From an uncultured Aquimonas sp. (lineage in GTDB: Bacteria > Pseudomonadota > Gammaproteobacteria > Xanthomonadales > Xanthomonadaceae): 9,657 nucleotides of DNA. The notes under the pieces were generated by a model. That model made no database searches, was not told the origin of the DNA, and saw only the letters and a program-made list of their open reading frames with translations. Both the position numbers and the translations under genes were made by a program. The stretch spans positions 1 to 9,657 of the forward strand of contig NZ_CALART010000092.1 of assembly GCF_937888285.1 (NCBI RefSeq). The letters are read 5' to 3'. Shown piece by piece: positions 1 to 6,880 of the stretch. Within the stretch, counting starts at the first letter, position 1. Each line of letters starts with the position of its first letter.

Positions 1-539
1 ACGCGCGCCACCGTGGCGTGTCGCACGTGGCCGTGAAGAAGGCCATCGACACCGGACGGATCACCGCACTGCCGGACGGCACGATTGATCCGGATGCGGC
101 GGACGCGCAGTGGGCACAAAACACATTGCAGCCACGCCGGGCCGCTGTGTCGGAAAAGGTCAGTCCGCCGAAGGCGCGGCCCACAACCGGGGACGTACCG
201 CCGCAACGCGATGCGCCCGAACCCGGCGCACCGCCGCTGTCAGCGGGTGGCACGTCGCTGTTGCAAGCACGCACGGTCAACGAAGTGCTCAAGGCCCAGC
301 TCAACAAGGTGGAGCTGGCGCACCGCAAGAAGGAACTGGTGGATCGGGCGCAGGCCGTGGCCCACGTTTTCAAGCAGGCGCGCATCGAGCGCGATGCGTG
401 GCTCAACTGGCCCGCACGCATCTCCGGGCAGATGGCCTCCGCGCTCGGCGTCGATGCGCACCAGATGCACGTCGCGCTGGAAGCTGCCGTGCGCGAGCAT
501 CTGATCGAACTGGGCGAACTGCGCCCGCGTGTGGATTGA
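1..539 (+). CDS. Phage terminase small subunit (Nu1-like), 5' truncated
   Basis: This is the DNA-recognition subunit of the packaging motor; it would bind the packaging site and recruit the large terminase. The reading frame is open from base 3, upstream of a GTG at 18, and reads ARHRGVSHVAVKKAID. That looks like the middle of a helix-turn-helix, so the real start lies before the window and the GTG at 18 is internal. After the helix-turn-helix comes a Pro/Ala-rich linker (about residues 38-75 counted from the GTG). An alpha-helical, charged C-terminal part rich in Lys/Glu/Arg follows (about 80-173), with a WPARISGQMA segment typical of Nu1-like or 'elements of external origin' phage proteins; this part is probably the oligomerisation and large-subunit contact region. 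The stop TGA (537-539) shares its last base with the ATG of the large terminase, so the two are probably translationally coupled. The family call rests on pattern and position, not on a search. Confidence 0.8.
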   Translation, partial: ARHRGVSHVAVKKAIDTGRITALPDGTIDPDAADAQWAQNTLQPRRAAVSEKVSPPKARPTTGDVPPQRDAPEPGAPPLSAGGTSLLQARTVNEVLKAQLNKVELAHRKKELVDRAQAVAHVFKQARIERDAWLNWPARISGQMASALGVDAHQMHVALEAAVREHLIELGELRPRVD

Positions 540-2509
540 TGATGGACGATTACGAAGGTGTGCAGGAGATCGAGCGCGCGTGGCGTGATGGCCTGACGCC
601 CGATCCGCTACTGACGGTTTCGGAATGGTCGGATCGGCACCGGATGCTGTCCAGCAAGGCGTCCGCCGAACCGGGCCGCTGGCGCACCGCTCGCACGCCG
701 TATCTGAAGGCCATCATGGATTGCCTGTCACCTACCTCGCCGGTCGAGCGTGTGGTGTTCATGAAGGCGGCGCAGCTCGGCGCGACCGAGATGGGCAGCA
801 ACTGGATCGGCTACGTCATCCACCACGCGCCGGGGCCGATGATGGCCGTCTGGCCAACGGTGGAGATGGCCAAGCGCAATTCCAAGCAGCGCATCGATCC
901 GCTGATTGAGGAGTCGGCGGCGCTGGCGGAACTGATCGCTCCGGCGCGCTCGCGGGATTCGGGCAACACGATTCTGGCGAAGGAGTTTCGCGGTGGCGTG
1001 CTGGTGATGACGGGCGCGAACAGTGCCGTCGGTCTGCGCTCGATGCCGGTGCGCTATCTGTTCCTCGACGAGGTGGACGGTTATCCGCTGGACGTCGAGG
1101 GCGAAGGCGATGCGATCTCGCTGGCCGAAGCGCGCACGCGCACCTTCGCGCGCAGGAAGATTTTCATCGTGTCGACGCCGACGATCTCGGGCGCGTCGGC
1201 CATCGAGCGCGAGTACGAGGCCAGCGACCAACGTCGCTACTTCGTGCCGTGCCCGCACTGCTCGCACCGGCAGTGGCTGCGCTTCGAGCAGCTGCGCTGG
1301 GACAAGGGTTCGCCGGAAACGGCGGCCTACGTCTGCGAGTCCTGCGACACCGCGATTGCCGAGCACCACAAGACGTGGATGCTGGAGCACGGCGAGTGGC
1401 GGGCGATGGCCCAGGATGGCGGTGTCAAGACGGCAGGCTTTCACCTGTCGTCGCTGTACAGCCCGGTGGGCTGGCGCGCGTGGCGCGACATCGCGGCCGC
1501 GTGGGAAGCGGCGGTCAACAAGGAATCGGGGTCGGCAGCCGCGATCAAGACCTTCAAGAACACCGAGCTGGGCGAGACCTGGGTCGAGGAAGGCGAAGCG
1601 CCCGACTGGCAACGGCTGGTCGAGCGCCGCGAGGACTATCGCATCGGCAGCGTGCCGCTGGGCGGTCTGCTGCTGGTGGGCGCAGCTGACGTGCAGAAGG
1701 ATCGCATCGAAGCCTCGGTCTGGGCGTTCGGGCGTGGCAAGGAATCGTGGCTCATCGAGCACCGCGTGCTGATGGGTGACACCGCCCGCGACACGGTGTG
1801 GAAAGCTCTGGCCGCGATGTTGGCTGAACAGTGGACACACGCTTGCGGAGCGCAGATGCCGCTGGCCCGCTTCGCGCTCGACACCGGCTTTGCCACGCAG
1901 GAAGCCTACGCCTTCGTGCGTGCTTGCCACGACCCGCGCGTGATGGCGGTCAAGGGTGTGGCGCGCGGCGCGGCGCTGATCGGCACACCGACCGCCATCG
2001 ATGTCTCGCAGGGCGGCAAGAAGCTGCGCCGGGGCATCAAGGTGTACTCGGTGGCGGGCGGCATCGCCAAGCTGGAGTTCTACAACAACCTGCGCAAGAG
2101 CGCCGATGTCAGCGAGGACGGACTGACCCCGGTGTTTCCTGCTGGGTTCGTCCACCTGCCCAAGATCGACGCCGAGTTCGTCCAGCAACTCTGCGCCGAG
2201 CAGTTGATCACCCGCCGCGACCGCAACGGCTTCCCCGTGCGCGAGTGGCAGAAGATGCGCGAGCGCAATGAGGCGCTGGACTGCTACGTCTACGCCCGCG
2301 CCGCCGCGTCCAGCGCGGGGCTGGATCGCTTCGAGGAACGCCACTGGCGCGAACTGGAGCGACAGATCGGGGTAGCACCCCCACCGGATGAGCCACCGCC
2401 CATCCACGACATCGAATTGAACGAGGCCACCCCCAGCGGTGGCCTCGCTGTTTCTGGCAACCGCAACACCGGCAGGCGCGTCATCAAGAGCCGCTGGCTG
2501 ACGAGATGA
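539..2509 (+). CDS. terL: Terminase large subunit, lambda GpA family
   Basis: This is the packaging ATPase and nuclease, 656 residues, which pumps DNA into the prohead and cuts genome ends. ATG 539 (followed at once by a second ATG, 542) is chosen because it overlaps the upstream stop as TGATG; the frame is open further upstream, but only as an out-of-frame reading of the small subunit gene. Visible motifs are: a GpA-type Walker A, MKAAQLGATE (75-84); Walker B, LFLDEVD (174-180); coupling motif IVSTPT (210-215); a zinc ribbon with CPHC (238-241) and CESC (266-269); and nuclease acidic positions in ADVQKDR (D384), FALDTGF (D448) and LDCYVYA (D581). These are the motif order and approximate length of GpA-family enzymes. 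The C-terminus has a variable linker, then an Arg-rich end (RRVIKSRWLTR). The linker DNA contains a 10-bp hairpin (2422-2447). No missing catalytic residue was noticed, so the enzyme looks intact. Confidence 0.96.
   Translation: MMDDYEGVQEIERAWRDGLTPDPLLTVSEWSDRHRMLSSKASAEPGRWRTARTPYLKAIMDCLSPTSPVERVVFMKAAQLGATEMGSNWIGYVIHHAPGPMMAVWPTVEMAKRNSKQRIDPLIEESAALAELIAPARSRDSGNTILAKEFRGGVLVMTGANSAVGLRSMPVRYLFLDEVDGYPLDVEGEGDAISLAEARTRTFARRKIFIVSTPTISGASAIEREYEASDQRRYFVPCPHCSHRQWLRFEQLRWDKGSPETAAYVCESCDTAIAEHHKTWMLEHGEWRAMAQDGGVKTAGFHLSSLYSPVGWRAWRDIAAAWEAAVNKESGSAAAIKTFKNTELGETWVEEGEAPDWQRLVERREDYRIGSVPLGGLLLVGAADVQKDRIEASVWAFGRGKESWLIEHRVLMGDTARDTVWKALAAMLAEQWTHACGAQMPLARFALDTGFATQEAYAFVRACHDPRVMAVKGVARGAALIGTPTAIDVSQGGKKLRRGIKVYSVAGGIAKLEFYNNLRKSADVSEDGLTPVFPAGFVHLPKIDAEFVQQLCAEQLITRRDRNGFPVREWQKMRERNEALDCYVYARAAASSAGLDRFEERHWRELERQIGVAPPPDEPPPIHDIELNEATPSGGLAVSGNRNTGRRVIKSRWLTR
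2422..2447 (+). repeat. Perfect 10-bp hairpin inside the 3' end of terL
   Basis: Bases 2422-2431 pair perfectly with 2438-2447 (CGAGGCCACC against GGTGGCCTCG) around a 6-base loop, CCCAGC. A stretch with T's, GCTGTTTCT, follows at 2447-2455. It encodes residues NEATPSGGLA in the variable C-terminal linker of the large terminase. The shape resembles an intrinsic terminator with a poor U-tract, or an RNA-stability stem. The repeat is seen directly; function is inference. Confidence 0.6.
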
Positions 2510-2516
2510 GGACACC

Positions 2517-2723
2517 GTGACCTACACCAACGCACAACTCAAAACGCTCAGGAAGGCCTTGGCCACCGGCGAACGCCGCGTGAGCTTCGGCGACAAGACG
2601 GTCGAGTACCGCAGCATCGAAGAACTGCAGGCCGCCATCCGCACTGTCGAGGCCGAAATCGCGCGCAGCACCGGTGTGCCTGCGAAGCGCCAGATCCGCG
2701 TCACGACGGCGAAGGGGTTCTGA
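2517..2723 (+). CDS. gpW-like head completion (head-tail joining) protein
   Basis: This is a 68-residue protein of the lambda gpW type, which plugs or extends the portal after DNA packaging so that tail-joining proteins can attach. Support comes from the small size, the position between large terminase and portal exactly as in lambda, and a pattern fitting the compact alpha-beta-beta-alpha gpW fold. An N-terminal helix (NAQLKTLRKALATG) leads to a short strand pair (RRVSFGDKTVEYRS), then a second helix (IEELQAAIRTVEAEIARS) and a basic tail. Start is GTG 2517, backed by GAGGA at 2508-2512 a few bases upstream; there is no in-frame ATG nearby. The gene begins 7 bases after terL ends, and its stop TGA shares a base with the portal ATG (TGATG). 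No search was run, but the family fit is good. Confidence 0.85.
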   Translation: MTYTNAQLKTLRKALATGERRVSFGDKTVEYRSIEELQAAIRTVEAEIARSTGVPAKRQIRVTTAKGF

Positions 2724-4234
2724 TGGCTTGGTACTCCAAAATTCGCAGTCTGTTCGGCCAGCCACCCGTCCACGAAGCCGCAGGCCGTGGCCGCCGCGCG
2801 CTGGCGTGGATGCCCGGCAACCCCGGCGCGGTGGCGGCGATGCTGGCCACCAGCACCGAACTGCGCATCAAGAGCCGCGACCTCGTGCGCCGCAATGCGT
2901 GGGCGCAGGCAGGCATCGAAGCCTTCGTCGCCAACGCGGTCGGCACGGGCATCAAGCCGCAGAGCCTGTCTCAGGATGAGCGCTTCAAGACCGCCGTGCA
3001 GGCGCTGTGGCGCGATTGGGTCGAGGAAGCCGACGCGGCAGGCCAGACCGATTTCTACGGCCTGCAGGCGCTGGCCTGCCGGGCGATGCTCGAAGGCGGC
3101 GAGTGCCTGATCCGGCTGCGGCCACGTCGCCCGGAGGATGGCCTCTCGGTGCCCTTGCAGTTGCAACTGCTGGAGCCGGAGCACCTGCCGATCTCGCTCA
3201 ACACCGATCTCCCGTCCGGCAACACGGTGCGCTCGGGCATCGAGTTCGACGCGATGGGGCGGCGCGTGGCCTACCACCTGTACCGCTCGCATCCCGAGGA
3301 TGGCGGTCTGGCCCCGATGTCCGGCCACGGCGGCATGGACACGGTGCGCATCCCCGCCGCCGAAATCATCCACCTCTACCGCGTGCTGCGCCCGGGCCAG
3401 ATCAGGGGCGAGCCGTGGTTGTCGCGGGCGCTGGTCAAGCTCAACGAACTGGATCAGTACGACGACGCCGAGCTGGTGCGCAAGAAAACCGCCGCGATGT
3501 TCGCGGGTTTCGTGACCCGTCAGAACCCCGAGGACAACCTGATGGGCGAAGGCGCGGCGGACGCCGACGGCATCTCGCTCGCCGGACTGGAGCCGGGCAC
3601 GCTGCAGATTCTCGAACCCGGCGAGGACATCAAGTTCTCCGACCCCGCCGACGTGGGCGGTTCGTACTCCGAGTTCCTGCGCACGCAGTTCCGCGCCGTC
3701 GCCGCCGCCATCGGCATCACCTACGAGCAGTTGACCGGCGATCTGACTGGCGTGAACTACTCGTCCATCCGCGCCGGGATGCTGGAGTTCCGCCGCCGCT
3801 GCGAGATGGTGCAGCACGGCGTGCTGGTGCATCAGCTGTGCCGTCCGGTGTGGGCAGCGTGGATGAAGCAGGCCGTGCTGGCCGGGGCGCTGGACGCGCC
3901 GGGCTTCGCGCGTGGCGGGCCTGCGCGCCGTCGCCAGTACCAGCAGGCGAAGTGGGTGCCGCAGGGCTGGCAGTGGGTCGATCCGGAGAAGGAATTCAAG
4001 GCGATGTTGCTGGCGATCCGTGCGGGCCTGATGTCGCGCTCGGAAGCCATCTCGGCAAACGGCTACGACGCCGAGGACATCGACCGCGAGATCGCCGCCG
4101 ACAACCAGCGCGCCGACGATCTCGGGCTGATCTTCGACTCCGACGCCCGCTACACGACGCGGGACGGCTCCATCGCCAAATCCAGCCGCGACGCGCTCGC
4201 GCCCGATGACACCGGCGTCGGCGCGCCGGGCTGA
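2723..4234 (+). CDS. Portal protein, lambda gpB family
   Basis: This 503-residue protein would form the ring at the capsid vertex through which DNA enters and leaves, and on which the terminase docks. Family signatures seen: an N-terminal LRIKSRDLVRRNAWAQAGIEAFVANAVGTGIKPQ region typical of lambda-type portals; EGGECLIRLR (124-133); LQLLEPEHLPI; a GIEFDAMGRRVAYHLY strand pair; IHLYRVLRPGQIRGEPWLSRAL; and GITYEQLTGD (331-340) followed by VNYSSIRAGMLEFRR, the long-helix part of the clip/crown side. ATG 2723 is fixed by its TGATG overlap with the gpW gene. Length is normal for the family. The C-terminal 40 or so residues are polar and probably disordered. In lambda some portal subunits are trimmed by the prohead protease; nothing in this sequence proves or excludes that here. 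Confidence 0.95.
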   Translation: MAWYSKIRSLFGQPPVHEAAGRGRRALAWMPGNPGAVAAMLATSTELRIKSRDLVRRNAWAQAGIEAFVANAVGTGIKPQSLSQDERFKTAVQALWRDWVEEADAAGQTDFYGLQALACRAMLEGGECLIRLRPRRPEDGLSVPLQLQLLEPEHLPISLNTDLPSGNTVRSGIEFDAMGRRVAYHLYRSHPEDGGLAPMSGHGGMDTVRIPAAEIIHLYRVLRPGQIRGEPWLSRALVKLNELDQYDDAELVRKKTAAMFAGFVTRQNPEDNLMGEGAADADGISLAGLEPGTLQILEPGEDIKFSDPADVGGSYSEFLRTQFRAVAAAIGITYEQLTGDLTGVNYSSIRAGMLEFRRRCEMVQHGVLVHQLCRPVWAAWMKQAVLAGALDAPGFARGGPARRRQYQQAKWVPQGWQWVDPEKEFKAMLLAIRAGLMSRSEAISANGYDAEDIDREIAADNQRADDLGLIFDSDARYTTRDGSIAKSSRDALAPDDTGVGAPG

Positions 4235-4242
4235 CCGCCTGA

Positions 4243-4256
4243 TTTTTTCCGAGGGA
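4243..4256 (+). promoter_or_regulatory. U-rich leader plus ribosome binding site for the prohead protease
   Basis: The 27-base gap 4235-4261 is the largest non-coding stretch in the window. It holds six T's at 4243-4248 and a Shine-Dalgarno GAGGGA at 4251-4256, five bases before ATG 4262. A U-rich stretch just upstream of a Shine-Dalgarno can assist ribosomal protein S1 binding. A 6-bp hairpin (4212-4217 with 4224-4229) ends 13 bases before the T-run, too far for a standard terminator. Confidence 0.5.
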
Positions 4257-4261
4257 ATCCC

Positions 4262-5494
4262 ATGACCGTTCTGCCACATCTGGCGGCGCGCCTCTTTGGC
4301 GTGCCGCTGGCGATCCATCGCCCGAAACTCGACATCATCCTCTCCGTGCTCGGCGCGCGCGTCGGTATCACCGACATGGCCGCGCCTGCGGACTACGCGC
4401 CGCCTGTGCGCCAGCCGACGCCCGCGACCAGCAAGGTCGCCGTCATCCCGATCCACGGCACGCTGGTACGCCGCACCTCCGGCCTCGAAGCCGCATCGGG
4501 CCTTGCCAGCTACACCGACATCGCGGCGCAGATCGACGCGGCTCTGGCCAGCCCCGATGTCGCCGCCATCCTGCTCGACGTCGACTCTCCCGGTGGCGAG
4601 TCGGGCGGCGTGTTCGATCTGGCCGACCGCATCCGTGCGGCGGCGCAGGTCAAGCCCGTATGGGCGGTGGCCAACGACATCGCGTTCTCGGCGGCCTACG
4701 CGCTGGCGTCCGCCGCCAGCCGCGTGTTCGTCGCACGCACCGGCGGCGTCGGCTCGATTGGCGTCATCGCCATGCACGTCGACCAGTCGGTGAAGGACGC
4801 GAAGGACGGCCTTCATTACACCGCCGTGTTTGCGGGCGAACGCAAGAACGACCTCAACCCGCACGAGCCGATTTCTGACGTAGCGCACGCCGTCCTCAAG
4901 GCCGAGGTGGATCGCATCTACGGCCTGTTCGTCGAGACAGTCGCGCGCCATCGCGGCCTCGATGCCGACGCCGTGCGTGCCACCGAAGCGGGCTTGTTCT
5001 TCGGCGAATCCGCCATAGCTGCGGGTCTGGCCGATGCCGTCGGCAGCTTCGACGAGGCGCTGGCGCAACTGCTCGCATCCCTTTCCCCCAACCCGACTCC
5101 GGTGGCCCTGGCCACGCGGGCGGGCTTTTCCTGTAACCACCCCAAGGAGTCATTGATGAATGATCGAACCGACACCGCTGCTCTTGATCGGCCTCTTGTT
5201 GATCCTGCTGGCAGTTCTGCTCAACCGCCCGCCGCCGCCACGCTGAGCGCCGCCGATGCCATCGAGATCGCGCAGACCTGCACGCTCGCCGGTCGCGCCG
5301 ACCTGATCGCGGGCTTCCTCGAAACCAACACCGCGCCCGCCACGGTGCGCAGCCGACTGCTCGCGGCGCAGGCCGAGGCCAGTCCGGAGATCTCCAGCCG
5401 CATCGCGCCCGACGCCGCGCGCCCTCCGGCCAGCAATCCACTGATCGATGCGGCCAAACAACTTGCGGCGCAGTCCGCCAAGAAGGAGATCTGA
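4262..5494 (+). CDS. S49-family prohead protease with C-terminal scaffold domain (lambda gpC-like)
   Basis: This is a 410-residue capsid maturation protease of the SppA/ClpP-fold S49 type, which would degrade scaffold and trim head proteins inside the prohead. The protease part is about residues 55-275. It shows the strand VAVIPIHGTL, the DVDSPGG motif (106-112), the likely nucleophile Ser143 in AFSAAYALAS, TGGVGSIGV (160-168), and the likely general base Lys195 in AGERKND. The Ser-Lys spacing of 52 residues fits phage S49 proteases. After residue 298 comes a Pro/Ala-rich, helix-forming tail without protease features, containing LAGRADLIAGFLETNTAPATVRSRLL in its middle, a pattern seen at the C-terminal ends of capsid assembly proteins. 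ATG 4262 has GAGGGA five bases upstream. An in-frame internal start at 5156 probably gives the scaffold alone. The assignment is firm; the cleavage targets are unknown. Confidence 0.93.
   Translation: MTVLPHLAARLFGVPLAIHRPKLDIILSVLGARVGITDMAAPADYAPPVRQPTPATSKVAVIPIHGTLVRRTSGLEAASGLASYTDIAAQIDAALASPDVAAILLDVDSPGGESGGVFDLADRIRAAAQVKPVWAVANDIAFSAAYALASAASRVFVARTGGVGSIGVIAMHVDQSVKDAKDGLHYTAVFAGERKNDLNPHEPISDVAHAVLKAEVDRIYGLFVETVARHRGLDADAVRATEAGLFFGESAIAAGLADAVGSFDEALAQLLASLSPNPTPVALATRAGFSCNHPKESLMNDRTDTAALDRPLVDPAGSSAQPPAAATLSAADAIEIAQTCTLAGRADLIAGFLETNTAPATVRSRLLAAQAEASPEISSRIAPDAARPPASNPLIDAAKQLAAQSAKKEI
5092..5129 (+). repeat. Weak imperfect hairpin and T-run at the protease/scaffold junction
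   Basis: CCCG 5092-5095 can pair with CGGG 5117-5120, and inside it GTGGC 5102-5106 pairs with GCCAC 5111-5115 around CCTG; the left side carries a 6-base internal loop. Four T's follow at 5126-5129 after a 5-base spacer. It lies 15 bases upstream of the internal Shine-Dalgarno. The pairing is visible but modest; function is speculative. Confidence 0.3.
5144..5149 (+). promoter_or_regulatory. Internal Shine-Dalgarno that decides the nested scaffold start
   Basis: A full AAGGAG core lies six bases upstream of ATG 5156, inside the protease gene and in the same frame. It is at least as strong as the ribosome binding sites of the decoration and capsid genes (AAGGAG at 5483-5488 and 5863-5868). 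The surrounding codons (TGT, TCA, TTG, then AAT GAT after the ATG) are not the usual G/C-ending choices, suggesting the bases are held for the signal rather than for the protein. Confidence 0.75.
5156..5494 (+). CDS. Nested capsid scaffolding protein (lambda Nu3-like), internal start
   Basis: This 112-residue product would be identical to the C-terminal part of the protease gene, made by separate initiation at ATG 5156 (codon 299). Lambda does the same: Nu3 is the C-terminal third of gene C. Evidence here is the strong AAGGAG at 5144-5149 with ideal spacing and the position just beyond the end of the protease domain. The composition also suits a scaffold: Ala/Pro/Gln/Ser-rich, helical (AADAIEIAQTCTLAGRAD), and no catalytic motif. 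Its neighbours, capsid decoration and major capsid, follow at once. It would assemble inside the prohead in many copies, guide capsid shape and then be degraded. That both forms are made is inference from the signals. Confidence 0.72.
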   Translation: MNDRTDTAALDRPLVDPAGSSAQPPAAATLSAADAIEIAQTCTLAGRADLIAGFLETNTAPATVRSRLLAAQAEASPEISSRIAPDAARPPASNPLIDAAKQLAAQSAKKEI

Positions 5495-5495
5495 C

Positions 5496-5873
5496 ATGCC
5501 CACCCTCGTCGAACCGCTGAATCTGGGCGATCTGCTCAAGTACGAAGCGCCCAACCTGTACTCGCGCGACCGCATCACCGTCGCCTCCGGCCAGAACCTG
5601 CCACTGGGTACGGTGCTGGGCCTGGTCACCGCCAGCGGCAAATACAAGCAGATCGACCCGTCCGCAGAGGACGGCACGCAGGTCGCCGCCGCCGTGCTGC
5701 TGCAAGCCTGCGACGCGACGCTCGCCGACCGCGATGACGGCCTCGTCGTCGCGCGCCACTCCATCGTCGCCGACCACGCGCTCGCGTGGCCCGACGCCAT
5801 CACCAACGCCGAAAAACTCGCCGCCGTCGCGCAACTGAAGGCGCTGGGCGTGCTCGTCCGTCAAGGAGCCTGA
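5496..5873 (+). CDS. Head decoration protein, lambda gpD family
   Basis: This 125-residue protein is expected to bind as trimers on the outside of the expanded capsid and stabilise it against packaged-DNA pressure. It has the gpD-family layout: an N-terminal extended segment, then a SGQNLPLGTVLGLVTASGKYKQIDPSAEDG strand region, a DGTQVAAAVLLQACDAT core, and a C-terminal helix NAEKLAAVAQLKALGVLVRQG. ATG 5496 follows the protease stop by one base and has AAGGAG at 5483-5488 with a 7-base spacer. The frame is open further upstream, but that part overlaps the scaffold gene and lacks a comparable ribosome site. Position between scaffold and major capsid matches lambda D. Confidence 0.9.
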   Translation: MPTLVEPLNLGDLLKYEAPNLYSRDRITVASGQNLPLGTVLGLVTASGKYKQIDPSAEDGTQVAAAVLLQACDATLADRDDGLVVARHSIVADHALAWPDAITNAEKLAAVAQLKALGVLVRQGA

Positions 5874-5875
5874 CC

Positions 5876-6880
5876 ATGAACAACCCCTTCAGCAATCCCG
5901 CGTTCTCGATGACGGCGCTGACCGCCGCCATCAACATCCTGCCCAACCGCTACGGGCGTCTGGAAGAGTTGAACCTGATGCCCGCCAAGCCGGTGCGCCA
6001 GCGCCAGATCGTCGTCGAGGAAATGAACGGCGTGCTCAACCTGTTGCCCACGCTGCCGCCGGGCTCGCCCGGCACGGTGGGCAAGCGCGGCAAGCGCAAC
6101 CTGCGCTCCTTCGTCGTGCCGCACATCCCGCACGACGACGTGGTGCTGCCGGAAGAAGTGCAAGGCATCCGTGCCTTCGGCTCGGAAACCGAAACCGAGA
6201 CGGTCGCGGGCGTCATCGCACGCCATCTGGAGACGATGCGCAACAAGCACGCCATCACGCTGGAACACCTGCGCATGGGCGCGCTCAAGGGCGTGATCCT
6301 CGACGCCGACGGCTCGGAACTGGTCGATCTGTTCGACGCCTTCGAGATCACGCCGCAGTCGGTGTCCTTCGAGCTGGGCACGGCGGGTACCAACGTCAAG
6401 GCCAAGTGCGGCACGGTGCTCTCCACCATCGAGGACAACCTCAAGGGCGAGTTCATGAACGGCGTCCACTGCCTGTGCTCGCCGGAGTTCTTCGCCGCGC
6501 TCACCGGCCACGCGAAGGTCGAGAAGGCGTTCGAGAACTGGCAGAACGGCGCGATCCTCATCAACGACATCCGGCGCGGCTTCACCTACGGCGGCATCAC
6601 CTTCGAGGAGTACCGGGGTCAGGCCACCGATGCGAATGGCACCGTGCGCCGCTTCATCGCCGCAGGCGAGGCCCATGCCTTCCCGCTGGGCACCATCGAC
6701 ACCTTCGGCACCTACTTCGCTCCGGCGGACTTCAACGAGACCGTCAACACGGTGGGCCAGCCGCTCTACGCCAAGCAGGAGCCGCGCAAGTTCGACCGGG
6801 GCACCGATCTGCACACGCAGTCCAACCCGCTGCCGATGTGCCACCGCCCCGGCGTGCTGGTAAAGCTGACGGTGTCGTGA
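5876..6880 (+). CDS. Major capsid protein, lambda gpE family
   Basis: This 334-residue main shell subunit should form hexamers and pentamers of the icosahedral head (HK97-type fold). Signs of the gpE family: an N-terminal FSMTALTAAINILPNRYGRLEEL segment; paired strands with RQRQIVVEEMNGVLNLLPTLPPG; then RSFVVPHIPHDDVVLPEEVQGIRAFGSE, corresponding to the extended-loop region; a long helix HLETMRNKHAITLEHLRMGALKG followed by the strand VILDADGSELVDLFDAF; and a C-terminal part with FTYGGITFEEYRG, AGEAHAFPLG and the EPRKFDRGTDLHTQSNPLP end segment. Length is typical of the family. ATG 5876 has AAGGAG at 5863-5868 and sits two bases after the decoration stop. Strong ribosome sites for both gpD- and gpE-like genes fit the need for hundreds of copies. 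Confidence 0.95.
   Translation: MNNPFSNPAFSMTALTAAINILPNRYGRLEELNLMPAKPVRQRQIVVEEMNGVLNLLPTLPPGSPGTVGKRGKRNLRSFVVPHIPHDDVVLPEEVQGIRAFGSETETETVAGVIARHLETMRNKHAITLEHLRMGALKGVILDADGSELVDLFDAFEITPQSVSFELGTAGTNVKAKCGTVLSTIEDNLKGEFMNGVHCLCSPEFFAALTGHAKVEKAFENWQNGAILINDIRRGFTYGGITFEEYRGQATDANGTVRRFIAAGEAHAFPLGTIDTFGTYFAPADFNETVNTVGQPLYAKQEPRKFDRGTDLHTQSNPLPMCHRPGVLVKLTVS

Noticed and set aside
110..538. Extension of the large terminase start upstream to 110.
   Set aside because: The extension is an out-of-frame reading of the small terminase gene; ATG 539 has the TGATG coupling and gives the usual GpA-family length.
728..2515. 595-codon open frame on the minus strand opposite terL.
   Set aside because: Same codon-bias artefact, antisense to a motif-complete large terminase.
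4212..4248. Possible rho-independent terminator after the portal gene (6-bp stem 4212-4217/4224-4229, T6 at 4243).
   Set aside because: The T-run begins 13 bases after the stem, the stem is short, and essential head genes follow with no new promoter seen.
2522..5140. 872-codon open frame on the minus strand spanning gpW, portal and protease genes.
   Set aside because: It lies antisense to genes with clear family motifs; GC-rich codon bias empties the complementary frame of stops. Its translation is low-complexity Arg/His/Gly-rich and no ribosome site was seen.
5448..5495. Upstream extension of the decoration protein start to 5448.
   Set aside because: The added residues are basic shadow sequence from the scaffold gene; ATG 5496 has AAGGAG at correct spacing. 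The same reasoning rejects 5786 for the capsid gene and 6406 for the adaptor.
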